39,765 nt of DNA, taken from Pseudomonas cuatrocienegasensis. Lineage in GTDB: Bacteria > Pseudomonadota > Gammaproteobacteria > Pseudomonadales > Pseudomonadaceae. Location: assembly GCF_900110925.1 (NCBI RefSeq), contig NZ_FOFP01000021.1, positions 47,492-87,256 of the forward strand, read 5' to 3'. This document shows positions 16,414 to 23,738 of this stretch, one piece after another. The translations under genes and the position numbers were made by a program. Position 1 is the stretch's first letter; each line of letters begins with the position of its first letter. The notes under the pieces were generated by a model that searched no databases, was not told where the DNA came from, and saw only the letters and a program-made list of their open reading frames with translations.

Positions 16414-17268
16414 ATGCAGCGTTTCCTCAGTGTCGCCATGGCCATGTGCCTGGCGTTGACCCTCAGTTTCGATGCCGAAGCCAAGCGCTTCGGCGGCGGT
16501 AAATCCTTCGGCTCGGCGCCTAGCCACCAGAGCCGCCAGGCCGCACCGCCTTCGCAGCCTGCTGCCGGCGCTGCCGCAGCCGGTCGTGCACCTGCCGCCG
16601 CGAGCGGTGCTTCGCGCTGGCTCGGCCCCCTGGCTGGTCTGGCCGCCGGTGGCCTGCTGGCCTCGATGTTTATGGGTGACGGCTTTGAAGGCCTGCAGAT
16701 CATGGACATGCTGATTTTCGGCCTGATCGCCTTCCTGCTGTTCCGCTTCCTCGCCGCGCGCCGCCAGAAGCAGAACCCGACCGTTGCGACTGCCGGTGGT
16801 GCACCCTTCCAGCGTGAAGCTCATGGCCAGCCTGCGCCGACCTCGATCTTCGGCAGTGGCGCCAGCGCCGCAGCGATCAAGCCGGTGATCAACGCCCCGG
16901 CCTGGTTCAATGAGCAGAGCTTTGTGGCCGCCGGCCGTGAGCACTTCCTCAGCCTGCAGCAACACTGGGACGCCGACGAGATGGACAAGATCGCCGAGTT
17001 CGTCACCCCGCAACTGCTGGAATTCCTCAAGCGCGAGCGCGCCGACCTGGGTGACGGCTTCCAGTCCACCTACATCGACGACCTCGAGGTACAACTGGAC
17101 GGTGTCGACGACCAGGCCGAGAAGACCATCGCCACCCTGACCTTCAGCGGCCTGTCGAAGACCTCGCGTTTCGACCAGGGCGAAGCTTTCAGCGAAAGCT
17201 GGCGCCTGGAGCGTGCTGCTGGCGAGAACCAGCCGTGGCTGGTCGCCGGTATCCGCCAGAACGGCTGA
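16414..17268 (+). CDS. Tim44-like domain membrane protein
   Basis: A 284-residue protein. ATG 16414 begins a signal or anchor sequence (FLSVAMAMCLALTLSF, then DAEAKRFGGGKSFG), followed by an Ala/Pro/Gly-rich linker. Two hydrophobic segments lie near residues 70-110 (WLGPLAGLAAGGLLASMF and MDMLIFGLIAFLLFRFL), and a C-terminal Tim44-like domain covers about 165-284 (SFVAAGREHFLSLQQHWDADEMDKI, YIDDLEV). In mitochondria Tim44 tethers the import motor; bacterial proteins with this fold are membrane-associated with uncertain function. The gene ends at a strong palindromic terminator shared with the convergent gene. Confidence 0.9.
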   Translation: MQRFLSVAMAMCLALTLSFDAEAKRFGGGKSFGSAPSHQSRQAAPPSQPAAGAAAAGRAPAAASGASRWLGPLAGLAAGGLLASMFMGDGFEGLQIMDMLIFGLIAFLLFRFLAARRQKQNPTVATAGGAPFQREAHGQPAPTSIFGSGASAAAIKPVINAPAWFNEQSFVAAGREHFLSLQQHWDADEMDKIAEFVTPQLLEFLKRERADLGDGFQSTYIDDLEVQLDGVDDQAEKTIATLTFSGLSKTSRFDQGEAFSESWRLERAAGENQPWLVAGIRQNG

Positions 17269-17275
17269 TAACAGC

Positions 17276-17315
17276 GGACAACAAAAAACCGGGCATGCCC
17301 GGTTTTTTGTTGTCC
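17276..17315. terminator. Bidirectional intrinsic terminator, perfect 40-base palindrome
   Basis: From 17276 to 17315 the sequence is an exact inverted repeat centred between 17295 and 17296, with ACCGGGCATGCCCGGT at its core flanked by A6 and T6 runs. It ends one base before the stop of the convergent gene, so it can terminate both the Tim44-like gene (plus) and the coiled-coil gene (minus). Confidence 0.93.
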
Positions 17316-17316
17316 G

Positions 17317-17910
17317 TCATTTGCCGGCGCCGCCCGGATCCGGCGGCTTGACTGTCGCACTGGGTTGCTGGGCTTTATCATTCCAGGCGCGGATGTCTTC
17401 ACTGCGTTTACGGCTGCTGAGTTGGGCACGATCAATCGCTTCGTTGTAATACGCCAACCAACTGCGCGAACCCGGCAGCATATTTGCCAGGTCGCGCATA
17501 CCCGCCTTCAAGCCCTGCATCACCTGCTGATAATCGCGCTCCTGGTCCTGCAGCACCTTGCTCACTTCGGCGATGCTGTCCGGGTTTTCCGCGCGCGTGA
17601 AAAAACCGCTCAACTGGGATGCCTGCTGGCTGGCCAATAGCGCTTCCTGATGGCTCAAGGCACCCTGCTGCACCACTAGTTGCTGTTCAAGCTGGCGTAC
17701 CTGCTGCTCCAGCGCCTGGATGCGCGGCTCATCAGCGGCGCTGAACAGGCTGTAGAGGTTCAGCCCGCTCGATACCAACATCAGGCTGCCCAGCACGCCG
17801 GCCAGGGCCAAAATAAACAAGCGATTGCGCTGACCGGCCTTGGTCAGCAATTGCAGTCGCTCGTCCTCACTGAGCACCGTATCGCCGGAATCCTGCGTAT
17901 GGCTTTTCAT
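17317..17910 (-). CDS. Small membrane protein with coiled coil, unknown function
   Basis: A 197-residue protein. A charged N-terminal cytoplasmic part (SEDERLQLLTKAGQRNR) precedes a single membrane helix, LFILALAGVLGSLMLVSSGL (residues about 31-50). A predicted coiled coil follows (about 62-95, ALEQQVRQLEQQLVVQQGAL), then a soluble domain with PGSRSWLAYYNEAIDRAQ and a proline-rich tail. I do not recognise a family with an assigned function. The topology (N-in, C-terminal domain outside) is an inference. The ribosome binding site is weak. It stands alone. Confidence 0.85.
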   Translation of the reverse strand: MKSHTQDSGDTVLSEDERLQLLTKAGQRNRLFILALAGVLGSLMLVSSGLNLYSLFSAADEPRIQALEQQVRQLEQQLVVQQGALSHQEALLASQQASQLSGFFTRAENPDSIAEVSKVLQDQERDYQQVMQGLKAGMRDLANMLPGSRSWLAYYNEAIDRAQLSSRKRSEDIRAWNDKAQQPSATVKPPDPGGAGK

Positions 17911-18129
17911 AGGAAGCTCATTTTATGACGCTGGCAAATTGACATGCGCCTACGCAAAAGATAGCACTCGGCGATCATTTCTGCTCAGACCCGAACAGCC
18001 TGTTCGGACTTGATCGTGACAATGGACGAAAGCCGAAACATGGCCACATCCGGTTTCAGCTGGGACGACTTTTCGCGGTCTAGTGCTTTACCTACCCAAA
18101 CACCGCTATCAACCGAGCCGTTCCCACAC

Positions 18130-18591
18130 CTATGCGCCAGCAGCCCGACGCATGCCGATATGCGGAATATCGTCCTCCAGATACAGCTCGGTAACCGGCG
18201 CGAAGCCATAGCGCCCGTAATACCCTTGCAAGTGCACCTGGGCCGACAGATACAGCGGCACACCCGGCCAGCGCTGGCGGCATTCGGCGAGCGCCTGCTC
18301 CATCAGCGCATGGCCCAAACCCGTACCCCGCACCGACTCGGCGATCACCACCCGGCCAATCACCACCTCGCCCTGCATACGCTGCGGGTCGAGCAGGCGC
18401 AGATAGGCCACCAGCCCCTGTGCATCATGAGCCAGCAGGTGGCAGGTATCGCCAAGCAGGTCCTGGCCGTCGGTCTCCAGGTAAGGGCACCGCTGCTCCA
18501 CCACAAACACCTGAGTACGCAGCGCAAGCAGCGCGTACAGGGTGGCGATGTCGAGTTCGCAATGGTGCAGGCAGGTCCAGGTGACCGACAT
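18130..18591 (-). CDS. elaA: GNAT N-acetyltransferase, ElaA family
   Basis: A 153-residue acetyl-CoA-dependent acyltransferase. ElaA features are VTWTCLHHCEL at the N terminus, LYALLALRTQVFVVEQRCPYLETDGQD, IGRVVIAESVRGTGLGHALM (the acetyl-CoA pyrophosphate-binding R-x-x-G-x-G/A loop) and YGRYGFAPVTELYLEDDIPHIGM at the C terminus. ATG 18591 follows a GGAG box; an in-frame ATG 15 bases upstream has no such site. The acceptor substrate of ElaA proteins is not known to me. It is divergent from the SUKH gene with about 100 bp between. Confidence 0.9.
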   Translation of the reverse strand: MSVTWTCLHHCELDIATLYALLALRTQVFVVEQRCPYLETDGQDLLGDTCHLLAHDAQGLVAYLRLLDPQRMQGEVVIGRVVIAESVRGTGLGHALMEQALAECRQRWPGVPLYLSAQVHLQGYYGRYGFAPVTELYLEDDIPHIGMRRAAGA

Positions 18592-18692
18592 AAGAGCGCT
18601 CCGCAAAAGCGTCAGTATATGTCCACAGGGGTTTTCATTCTGCAGGCCAGCTACTGTATAAAGCCGATCCCACCACTCGAGGACCTGTCACC

Positions 18693-19100
18693 GTGGAAGA
18701 AGTCATCGAACAACTGCGCGAACTCAACGAACCCGTCCCGGTTCCGCTGGAGCTGCCTGAAGAAGAGCTGCTGGTCGAGATCGAGGAACAGCTGCTGATC
18801 AACCTGCCGTTCGAGCTGCGCGAATTTCTGCTCAAGGTCAGCGATGTGGTCTACGGGCGTCTGGAGCCAGTGACCGTTACCGACCCGCAATCGCACACCT
18901 ACCTGCCGGAAGTCGCCTCGGTGGCCTGGTCCCTGGGCGTGCCCCGCGAGCTGGTGCCGATCTGTGAAGACCACGGCAACTACTACTGCGTGGAGCAGGA
19001 CGGCACCGTGGTGCTGTGGGACGGCGACGAATGCGAGCTGACCGACGACAGCTGGGATTCGGTCTGGCACTGGGTGCGCGAAATCTGGCTGGAGAGCTGA
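18693..19100 (+). CDS. SMI1/KNR4 (SUKH)-like protein
   Basis: A 135-residue acidic protein beginning at GTG 18693, with GAGGA nine bases upstream. The segment INLPFELREFLLKVSDVVYGRLEPVTV followed by YYCVEQDGTVVLWDGDE and SWDSVWHWV has the pattern of the SUKH superfamily (SMI1/KNR4), members of which often serve as immunity proteins to secreted toxins. Here no toxin gene is adjacent, and the protein resembles a conserved single-copy housekeeping version in pseudomonads, so an immunity role is unproven. It ends seven bases from the stop of the convergent GntR gene, leaving no room for a terminator between them. Confidence 0.85.
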   Translation: MEEVIEQLRELNEPVPVPLELPEEELLVEIEEQLLINLPFELREFLLKVSDVVYGRLEPVTVTDPQSHTYLPEVASVAWSLGVPRELVPICEDHGNYYCVEQDGTVVLWDGDECELTDDSWDSVWHWVREIWLES

Positions 19101-19107
19101 GTACCAA

Positions 19108-19761
19108 TCAGCGCACGCCTTGCTCCAGGTCGAGCAGATTGAGCAGAAAGCGCGCGAAGTAGGTCAGGTCCTGCTCCAGCGCCTGACGTGCGGCCTTGGC
19201 GTCACGCGCCTCAAGGGCGGCAAAGGTGTCCTCATGAAAGTCGTTGAGCCGCAGTGACAGGTCGGCGTTGGTAAACAGGCGATTGAAAAACGGCCCGACC
19301 TGCAGCCAGAGCGACTCGATTGTGCGCACCAGCACCGGGTTACCGCAGGCCGCGTACAGGTGCAGATGGAACTGGCTATTGGCCGTCAGGTAGCCCTGCA
19401 CCTGGCGCTGCTCGATGGCCTGGTCCATCTGCTGCACGCAGGCGCGCAGGGTGGCGATGTCAGCATCGTTTAAGCGCGGCGCGGCCAGCTCCACGGCCAG
19501 CCCCTCCAGGCCCATGCGCACCTGAAAAATCTGCTCATAGCGTTCGCGGGTCATCGGCGGGACGCGCACCGAGCGCTGCGGTTCGCCCTCCAGGGCACCT
19601 TCGGCCACCAGACGCTGCAACGCGGCACGCACCGGCATGGGACTGGTGCCCCATTGGCTGGCCAGTTCACGGATCTTCAAGCGTTCGCCTGGCTGGAAAT
19701 GGCCTGCCAACAAACCCGCGCGAATGTTCTGATAAAGATGGTCCTGTAAGTTCTCAGCCAT
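19108..19761 (-). CDS. GntR-family regulator, FadR/FCD subgroup
   Basis: A 217-residue repressor-type regulator. The N-terminal winged helix-turn-helix (residues about 8-70) contains GHFQPGERLKIRELASQWGTSPMPVRAALQRLVAEGAL. The FCD effector domain (about 75-205) has YEQIFQVRMGLEGLAVELA, FHLHLYAACGN and FHEDTFAALEARD, with the His and Asp residues that bind a metal in this class. It lies beside a short-chain dehydrogenase on the same strand and near the divergent aminotransferase operon, so it is the probable controller of both, through the palindromes at 20685-20694 and 20745-20760. The ligand is unknown. Confidence 0.93.
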   Translation of the reverse strand: MAENLQDHLYQNIRAGLLAGHFQPGERLKIRELASQWGTSPMPVRAALQRLVAEGALEGEPQRSVRVPPMTRERYEQIFQVRMGLEGLAVELAAPRLNDADIATLRACVQQMDQAIEQRQVQGYLTANSQFHLHLYAACGNPVLVRTIESLWLQVGPFFNRLFTNADLSLRLNDFHEDTFAALEARDAKAARQALEQDLTYFARFLLNLLDLEQGVR

Positions 19762-19885
19762 AACTCAGCGCAAGCCTCTAACCGGCGGTGCGGGGAGCTG
19801 AGCAAGGGTCAGTGAGCAGTTATGCATAGGGTTCTCCAAAACATGGAACATCTAGGGTCTGCAAAAGGCAGACGGTAAAACGAAA

Positions 19886-19904
19886 TGAGCGCCGTAGACG
19901 CTCA
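19886..19904 (-). terminator. Possible terminator of the SDR gene
   Basis: On the minus strand TGAGCG (from the stop codon), a 7-base loop, then CGCTCA form a 6-bp stem followed by TTTCGTTTTACC. The stem is short and overlaps the stop, so termination is likely partial. Confidence 0.45.
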
Positions 19905-20672
19905 CGGGGCTTTGTTCTCGATCAGGCAGTTACCGCCGTCAACCACCAAGACTTCGCCAGTGATATAGCTGGCTTCGCGGGATGCCAGAAAGGCCACCGC
20001 CGCCGCCACTTCCTCAGGGCGGCCCGCGCGACCCAGTGGCGTGTGCTCGGCGGCGTGGTGCTCTTCTTCGGTGCTGGACCCGGTGGCGATCCAGCCCGGC
20101 GCCACGCTATTGACCGTAATGCCCTGCTTGGCCACTTCCAGCGCCAGGCCCATGGACAGGCCAAGCATACCGGCCTTGGCCGCGCTGTAGGCCGCCTCAC
20201 CAGGGTTGCTGCCACGGGTGCCGGTGGTCGAGCTGATATTGACGATGCGCCCATAACCGCGCGCGCGCATACCCGGCAGCACCGCACGGGTAAGTAAAAA
20301 GGCTGTTCCCAGGTTGCGCGCAATGGACAGGTTCCAGGTCGCCAGGTCCATGTCCGCCAGCTCAGCAAATGGCTCGGGGCTGCCTTGCATGGCCATGCCG
20401 GCGTTGTTCACCAGAATATCGATCTGCCCCCACTGCGCCTGCGCCCAGTCGAGCAATTCGGCGACCTGCCGTTCATCGGTCAGGTCAGCGGCGCGGCCAC
20501 GCGCTTGAATGCCCTCAGCGCAGAGTTCGGCAACCCGTTGCTCGACCCGCGCACTGCTGGCGGTCAACAGTACCCGTGCGCCGGCATGGCCCAGACGACG
20601 GGCGATGGCCAGGCCGATACCCGATTCACTGCCCGCGCCGCTGATCAGCGCTACCTCTTGCTGAAAGTTCAT
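19902..20672 (-). CDS. Short-chain dehydrogenase/reductase (classical SDR)
   Basis: A 256-residue NAD(P)-dependent oxidoreductase. The Rossmann motif appears as GAGSESGIG, NNAG is present (LVNNAGMAM), the catalytic Ser is in VNISSTTG and the YxxxK motif is YSAAK. The C-terminal segment includes APGWIATGSS and ITGEVLVVDGG. Start ATG 20672 is placed at the usual SDR distance from the glycine motif; an upstream ATG at 20693 lies inside a regulatory palindrome. It is divergent from the aminotransferase gene and probably coregulated. It may oxidise an alcohol intermediate of the same pathway, but the substrate cannot be read from sequence. Confidence 0.92.
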   Translation of the reverse strand: MNFQQEVALISGAGSESGIGLAIARRLGHAGARVLLTASSARVEQRVAELCAEGIQARGRAADLTDERQVAELLDWAQAQWGQIDILVNNAGMAMQGSPEPFAELADMDLATWNLSIARNLGTAFLLTRAVLPGMRARGYGRIVNISSTTGTRGSNPGEAAYSAAKAGMLGLSMGLALEVAKQGITVNSVAPGWIATGSSTEEEHHAAEHTPLGRAGRPEEVAAAVAFLASREASYITGEVLVVDGGNCLIENKAP

Positions 20673-20684
20673 CTCACACCAACC

Positions 20685-20694
20685 TGTGATCACA
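20685..20694. promoter_or_regulatory. Operator candidate 1 (TGTGATCACA)
   Basis: A perfect 10-bp palindrome, 13 bp upstream of the SDR start. It is identical to the core of the second site at 20748-20757; the centres are 63 bp apart, about six helical turns. The GT...AC pattern is compatible with a GntR/FadR-type operator. Confidence 0.65.
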
Positions 20695-20744
20695 AATGTA
20701 GCGATAATCTAGCAATAAAGCCTGATCAAACCAATGCTTGAGTT

Positions 20745-20760
20745 TTTTGTGATCACAAAA
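20745..20760. promoter_or_regulatory. Operator candidate 2 (TTTTGTGATCACAAAA)
   Basis: A perfect 16-bp palindrome 34 bp upstream of the aminotransferase start. With the site at 20685-20694 it brackets the divergent SDR/aminotransferase promoter region, so a dimer at each site could repress both directions, possibly by looping. Confidence 0.7.
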
Positions 20761-20794
20761 TAGCATGTGCAGAAATTCGAACGAGGTGTTCAAC

Positions 20795-22186
20795 ATGACT
20801 GCCAGTGGAATAAGCCCAGCCGCAGTAGAAGCTTTCGCCCAACGCGAGCGTGAGCATTTTATCGCGCGTAATCCGAAATCCGTGGCCCTGGCCGAACGCG
20901 CGCGCCATTCGTTATACGGCGGCGTACCGATGCACTGGATGGCGGACTGGTCGACCCCGGTGCCGCTGTTCGTCGAACGGGCCAAGGGCGCGCGCTTCTA
21001 TGACGTCGACGGCCACGAATACATCGACTTCTGCCTGGGCGACACCGGCACCATGTTCGGCCACTCGCCGGCCCCGATCGCCAAGGCCATCGCCGAACAG
21101 GGCAACAACGGCCTGACCAGCATGCTGCCCGGCGAGGACGCGGTGGTCTGCGGTGAGCTGCTGGCCGCGCGCTTCGGCCTGCCGTTCTGGCAGGTCACGG
21201 CAACCGCCACCGACTCCAATCGCTATGTGTTGCGTTGGGCCCGCGCCATTACTCAGCGCAAGACGCTGCTGGTGTTCGACGGTTGCTACCACGGCACCGT
21301 GGACGACGTGATGGTGCGCTGCATCGACGGCGAAACCGTGCCGCGCAGCGGTTTGGTCGGCCAGGCCTACGACCTGACCCAGTACAGCCGTTCAATTCCA
21401 TTCAATGACGTGGCTGCGTTGGACGCCGCACTGGCCCAGGGCGACGTCTGCGCCCTGATCTGCGAACCGGCGATGACCAACATCGGCATGGTCCTGCCCG
21501 AGCCGGGCTTTATGCAGCAATGCCGCGAGCTGACGCGCAAATACGGCGCGCTGCTGATCATCGACGAGACCCACACCATCTCCACCGATATGGGTGGCTG
21601 CACCAAGTTGTGGAACCTCGACCCAGACTTCTTCGTGGTCGGCAAACCGATTGCCGGCGGTGTGCCGTGTGGCATCTTCGGTTGCAGCGCGGCGATGGCC
21701 GAGGCCATGACTGCCGCGCGCAAACGCGCCAGCGAAGGCAGCCACGGCCACGGTCACAGCGGCATGGGCACCACACTTTCAGCCAATGCCCTGGCCATGC
21801 ACTGCATGCGCGCCAACCTGGAACAGGTGATGACCGAGGCCGCCTACGCGCACATGCTGCCGCTGGCCAAGCGTCTGGCTGATGGCTTTCGCACATTGAT
21901 TGGTAAGCACGGATTGAAGTGGTCGGTGACCGAGCTGGGCGCGCGCAGCGAGTTCCAGTTCTGTCCGGTGTCGCCGAAGACCGGTGCAGAAGCCGAAGCG
22001 GCGTTCCACGACGAGCTGCAAATGGCCCTGCACCTGTACCTGATCAACCGCGGCATCCTCATCACCCCGTTCCACAACATGACCCTGTGCTGTCCGAGCA
22101 CCACGGCAGACGATGTGGATAAGTTGATCGCAACGCTCGACCAAGCCCTGACCGAGCTGCTGGCCATTCCCGGCGCCCGCGAGTAA
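20795..22186 (+). CDS. Class-III PLP aminotransferase (GSA-aminomutase-like)
   Basis: A 463-residue fold-type-I PLP enzyme of aminotransferase class III, nearest in appearance to glutamate-1-semialdehyde aminomutase and omega-transaminases. Motifs: YDVDGHEYIDFCLGD, MFGHSP, VLRWARAITQRKTLLVFDGCYHG, DETHT (cofactor aspartate) and VVGKPIAGGVPCG (PLP lysine in the VGK motif). ATG 20795 follows ACGAGG. It is the first gene of a plus-strand run with a glutamine-synthetase-like ligase and an SDR, controlled by twin palindromes. It is not the housekeeping HemL, given its different length and context. It would move an amino group from an amine or amino acid substrate; the substrate is undetermined. 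Confidence 0.93.
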   Translation: MTASGISPAAVEAFAQREREHFIARNPKSVALAERARHSLYGGVPMHWMADWSTPVPLFVERAKGARFYDVDGHEYIDFCLGDTGTMFGHSPAPIAKAIAEQGNNGLTSMLPGEDAVVCGELLAARFGLPFWQVTATATDSNRYVLRWARAITQRKTLLVFDGCYHGTVDDVMVRCIDGETVPRSGLVGQAYDLTQYSRSIPFNDVAALDAALAQGDVCALICEPAMTNIGMVLPEPGFMQQCRELTRKYGALLIIDETHTISTDMGGCTKLWNLDPDFFVVGKPIAGGVPCGIFGCSAAMAEAMTAARKRASEGSHGHGHSGMGTTLSANALAMHCMRANLEQVMTEAAYAHMLPLAKRLADGFRTLIGKHGLKWSVTELGARSEFQFCPVSPKTGAEAEAAFHDELQMALHLYLINRGILITPFHNMTLCCPSTTADDVDKLIATLDQALTELLAIPGARE

Positions 22187-22201
22187 TCCATCGATCAGCC
22201 T

Positions 22202-22248
22202 GTGGGAGGGGCTTTAGCCGCGACAATCGCCGCTAAAGCGCCTCCCAC
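22202..22248. repeat. REP-type palindrome, copy 2
   Basis: A 47-base near-perfect palindrome with the same arms (GTGGGAGG / CCTCCCAC) as copy 1 at 15045-15091. It lies between the aminotransferase and ligase genes and ends 28 bases before the ligase start, so it would form a stable stem within the operon mRNA. Confidence 0.85.
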
Positions 22249-22276
22249 GAAATGACGACTCACTGTGAGAATCACC

Positions 22277-23644
22277 ATGCCATTTGCCGAGATCCAGGAA
22301 GCCCACGACTTCCTCGCCGCCCACCCCGACGTGCGCCTGATCGAACTCATGCTGATCGACGCCAACGGCATCCCACGCGGCAAGCTGCTGCACCGCGACG
22401 AACTGCTGGCCATCTATGAAAACGGCCGGCCGCTGCCCAGCTCGATCCTGGCACTGACCATTCAGGGCGAAGACGTCGAAGAAAGCGGCCTGGTCTGGGA
22501 AGTCGCCGATGCCGACTGCTGGACTTACCCGCTGCCCGGCAGCCTGACCCTGCAACCCTGGCGCAGCACGCCCACCGGCCAGCTGCAGGTGAGCATGCAC
22601 CCAACCCAGGGCATGCCCGCCGCCCCAGCCGACCCACGGCATGTGCTGGTGCGCGCCATCGACCGGCTCAAGGCCGACGGTTACCACCCGGTGATGGCGG
22701 TGGAACTGGAGTTCTATCTGCTGGACAAGCAGCGCGATGCCAACGGCCGCCCACAGCCGGCGCTGCAAAGCAACGGCGTGCGTCCACAGGCGCCGCAGGT
22801 CTATGGCGTGTACGAGCTGGAGCAAGTGCAACCGTTCCTCGATGACCTCTACGCCGCCTGCGAAGTGCAGGGCCTGCCGGTGCGCACGGCGATTTCCGAG
22901 TACGCCCCCGGCCAGTTGGAGCTGACCCTGGAGCACCGTTTCGACGCGCTGCAGGCCATCGACGAAGGCGTGCGCTACAAGCGCCTGGTCAAAGGCGTGG
23001 CCAACAAGCACGGGCTGCAGGCCTGCTTTATGGCCAAACCGTTTAGCGACCAGGCCGGCAGCGGGATGCATATGCACGTCAGCCTGGCCGACGAGCATGG
23101 CAATAACCTGATGGCCTCCGAAGACCCCCATGGCACCCCGCTGCTCAAGCACGCCATCGGCGGCATGATGGCCACGCTCAACGACGCCCTGGCGATCTTC
23201 TGCCCCAACGCCAACTCCTTCCGCCGCTTCCAGGCCAACAGCTACGCGCCGCTGGCCAAAAGCTGGGGGGTGAACAACCGCACCGTGTCGTTCCGCGTGC
23301 CGGGCGGCCCGGCCAATAGCCGGCATGTCGAGCACCGCATCTGCGGCGCCGACGCCAACCCGTACCTGGCGGCGGCGGCGATCCTTTCCGGCATCCATCA
23401 CGGCATCAAAAACCAGGTCGACCCGGGTGAGGAAATCATCGGCAACGGCTACGAACAGGCCCGCGAAACCCTGCCCACCGACTGGCTGACCGCCCTGCGT
23501 ACACTGGAGCAATCGGCCTGGGCCAAGGACGCCCTGGGCGAGGACTTCCTAAAAGTGTTCCTGGCGATCAAGTGGGCCGAATTCCGCCAGTTTATGGGCG
23601 AGGTCGGCGAGCAGGACTGGCGCTGGTACCTGACCCACGCCTGA
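22277..23644 (+). CDS. Glutamine-synthetase-like gamma-glutamyl-amine ligase
   Basis: A 455-residue member of the glutamine synthetase superfamily. The N-terminal beta-grasp part has VRLIELMLIDANGIPRGK, and the catalytic domain shows GSGMHMHVSL (His/Glu metal-site region), NSFRRF, NNRTVSFRVPGG and HRICGADANPYLAAAAILSG. These sequences match the PuuA/SpuI/PauA-type gamma-glutamylpolyamine synthetase group better than GlnA: they lack the adenylylation-loop tyrosine context. Such enzymes attach glutamate to an amine using ATP. ATG 22277 is preceded by GTGAGAA. With an aminotransferase and two SDRs around it, it suggests amine, diamine or amino-alcohol breakdown by gamma-glutamylation. A gamma-glutamyl hydrolase is not present in the window. 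Confidence 0.9.
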   Translation: MPFAEIQEAHDFLAAHPDVRLIELMLIDANGIPRGKLLHRDELLAIYENGRPLPSSILALTIQGEDVEESGLVWEVADADCWTYPLPGSLTLQPWRSTPTGQLQVSMHPTQGMPAAPADPRHVLVRAIDRLKADGYHPVMAVELEFYLLDKQRDANGRPQPALQSNGVRPQAPQVYGVYELEQVQPFLDDLYAACEVQGLPVRTAISEYAPGQLELTLEHRFDALQAIDEGVRYKRLVKGVANKHGLQACFMAKPFSDQAGSGMHMHVSLADEHGNNLMASEDPHGTPLLKHAIGGMMATLNDALAIFCPNANSFRRFQANSYAPLAKSWGVNNRTVSFRVPGGPANSRHVEHRICGADANPYLAAAAILSGIHHGIKNQVDPGEEIIGNGYEQARETLPTDWLTALRTLEQSAWAKDALGEDFLKVFLAIKWAEFRQFMGEVGEQDWRWYLTHA

Positions 23645-23738
23645 GCCGCTCTTGGGTGCGTCACCCTGCAGCTTTACCGGTAACGCCGCGCAGCAGCGTC
23701 TCCACCCAATAGCGCCAACAACTTTACGGAGATGTGTC

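Noticed and set aside
18010..18798. 262-codon plus-strand frame over the ElaA gene
   Set aside because: It is antisense to a gene with clear acetyltransferase motifs and runs into the SUKH gene in a different frame.
20685..20760. CRP/Vfr sites for the TGTGA...TCACA halves
   Set aside because: The half-sites abut without the 6-base spacer that CRP-type proteins need; a GntR-type operator fits the context better.
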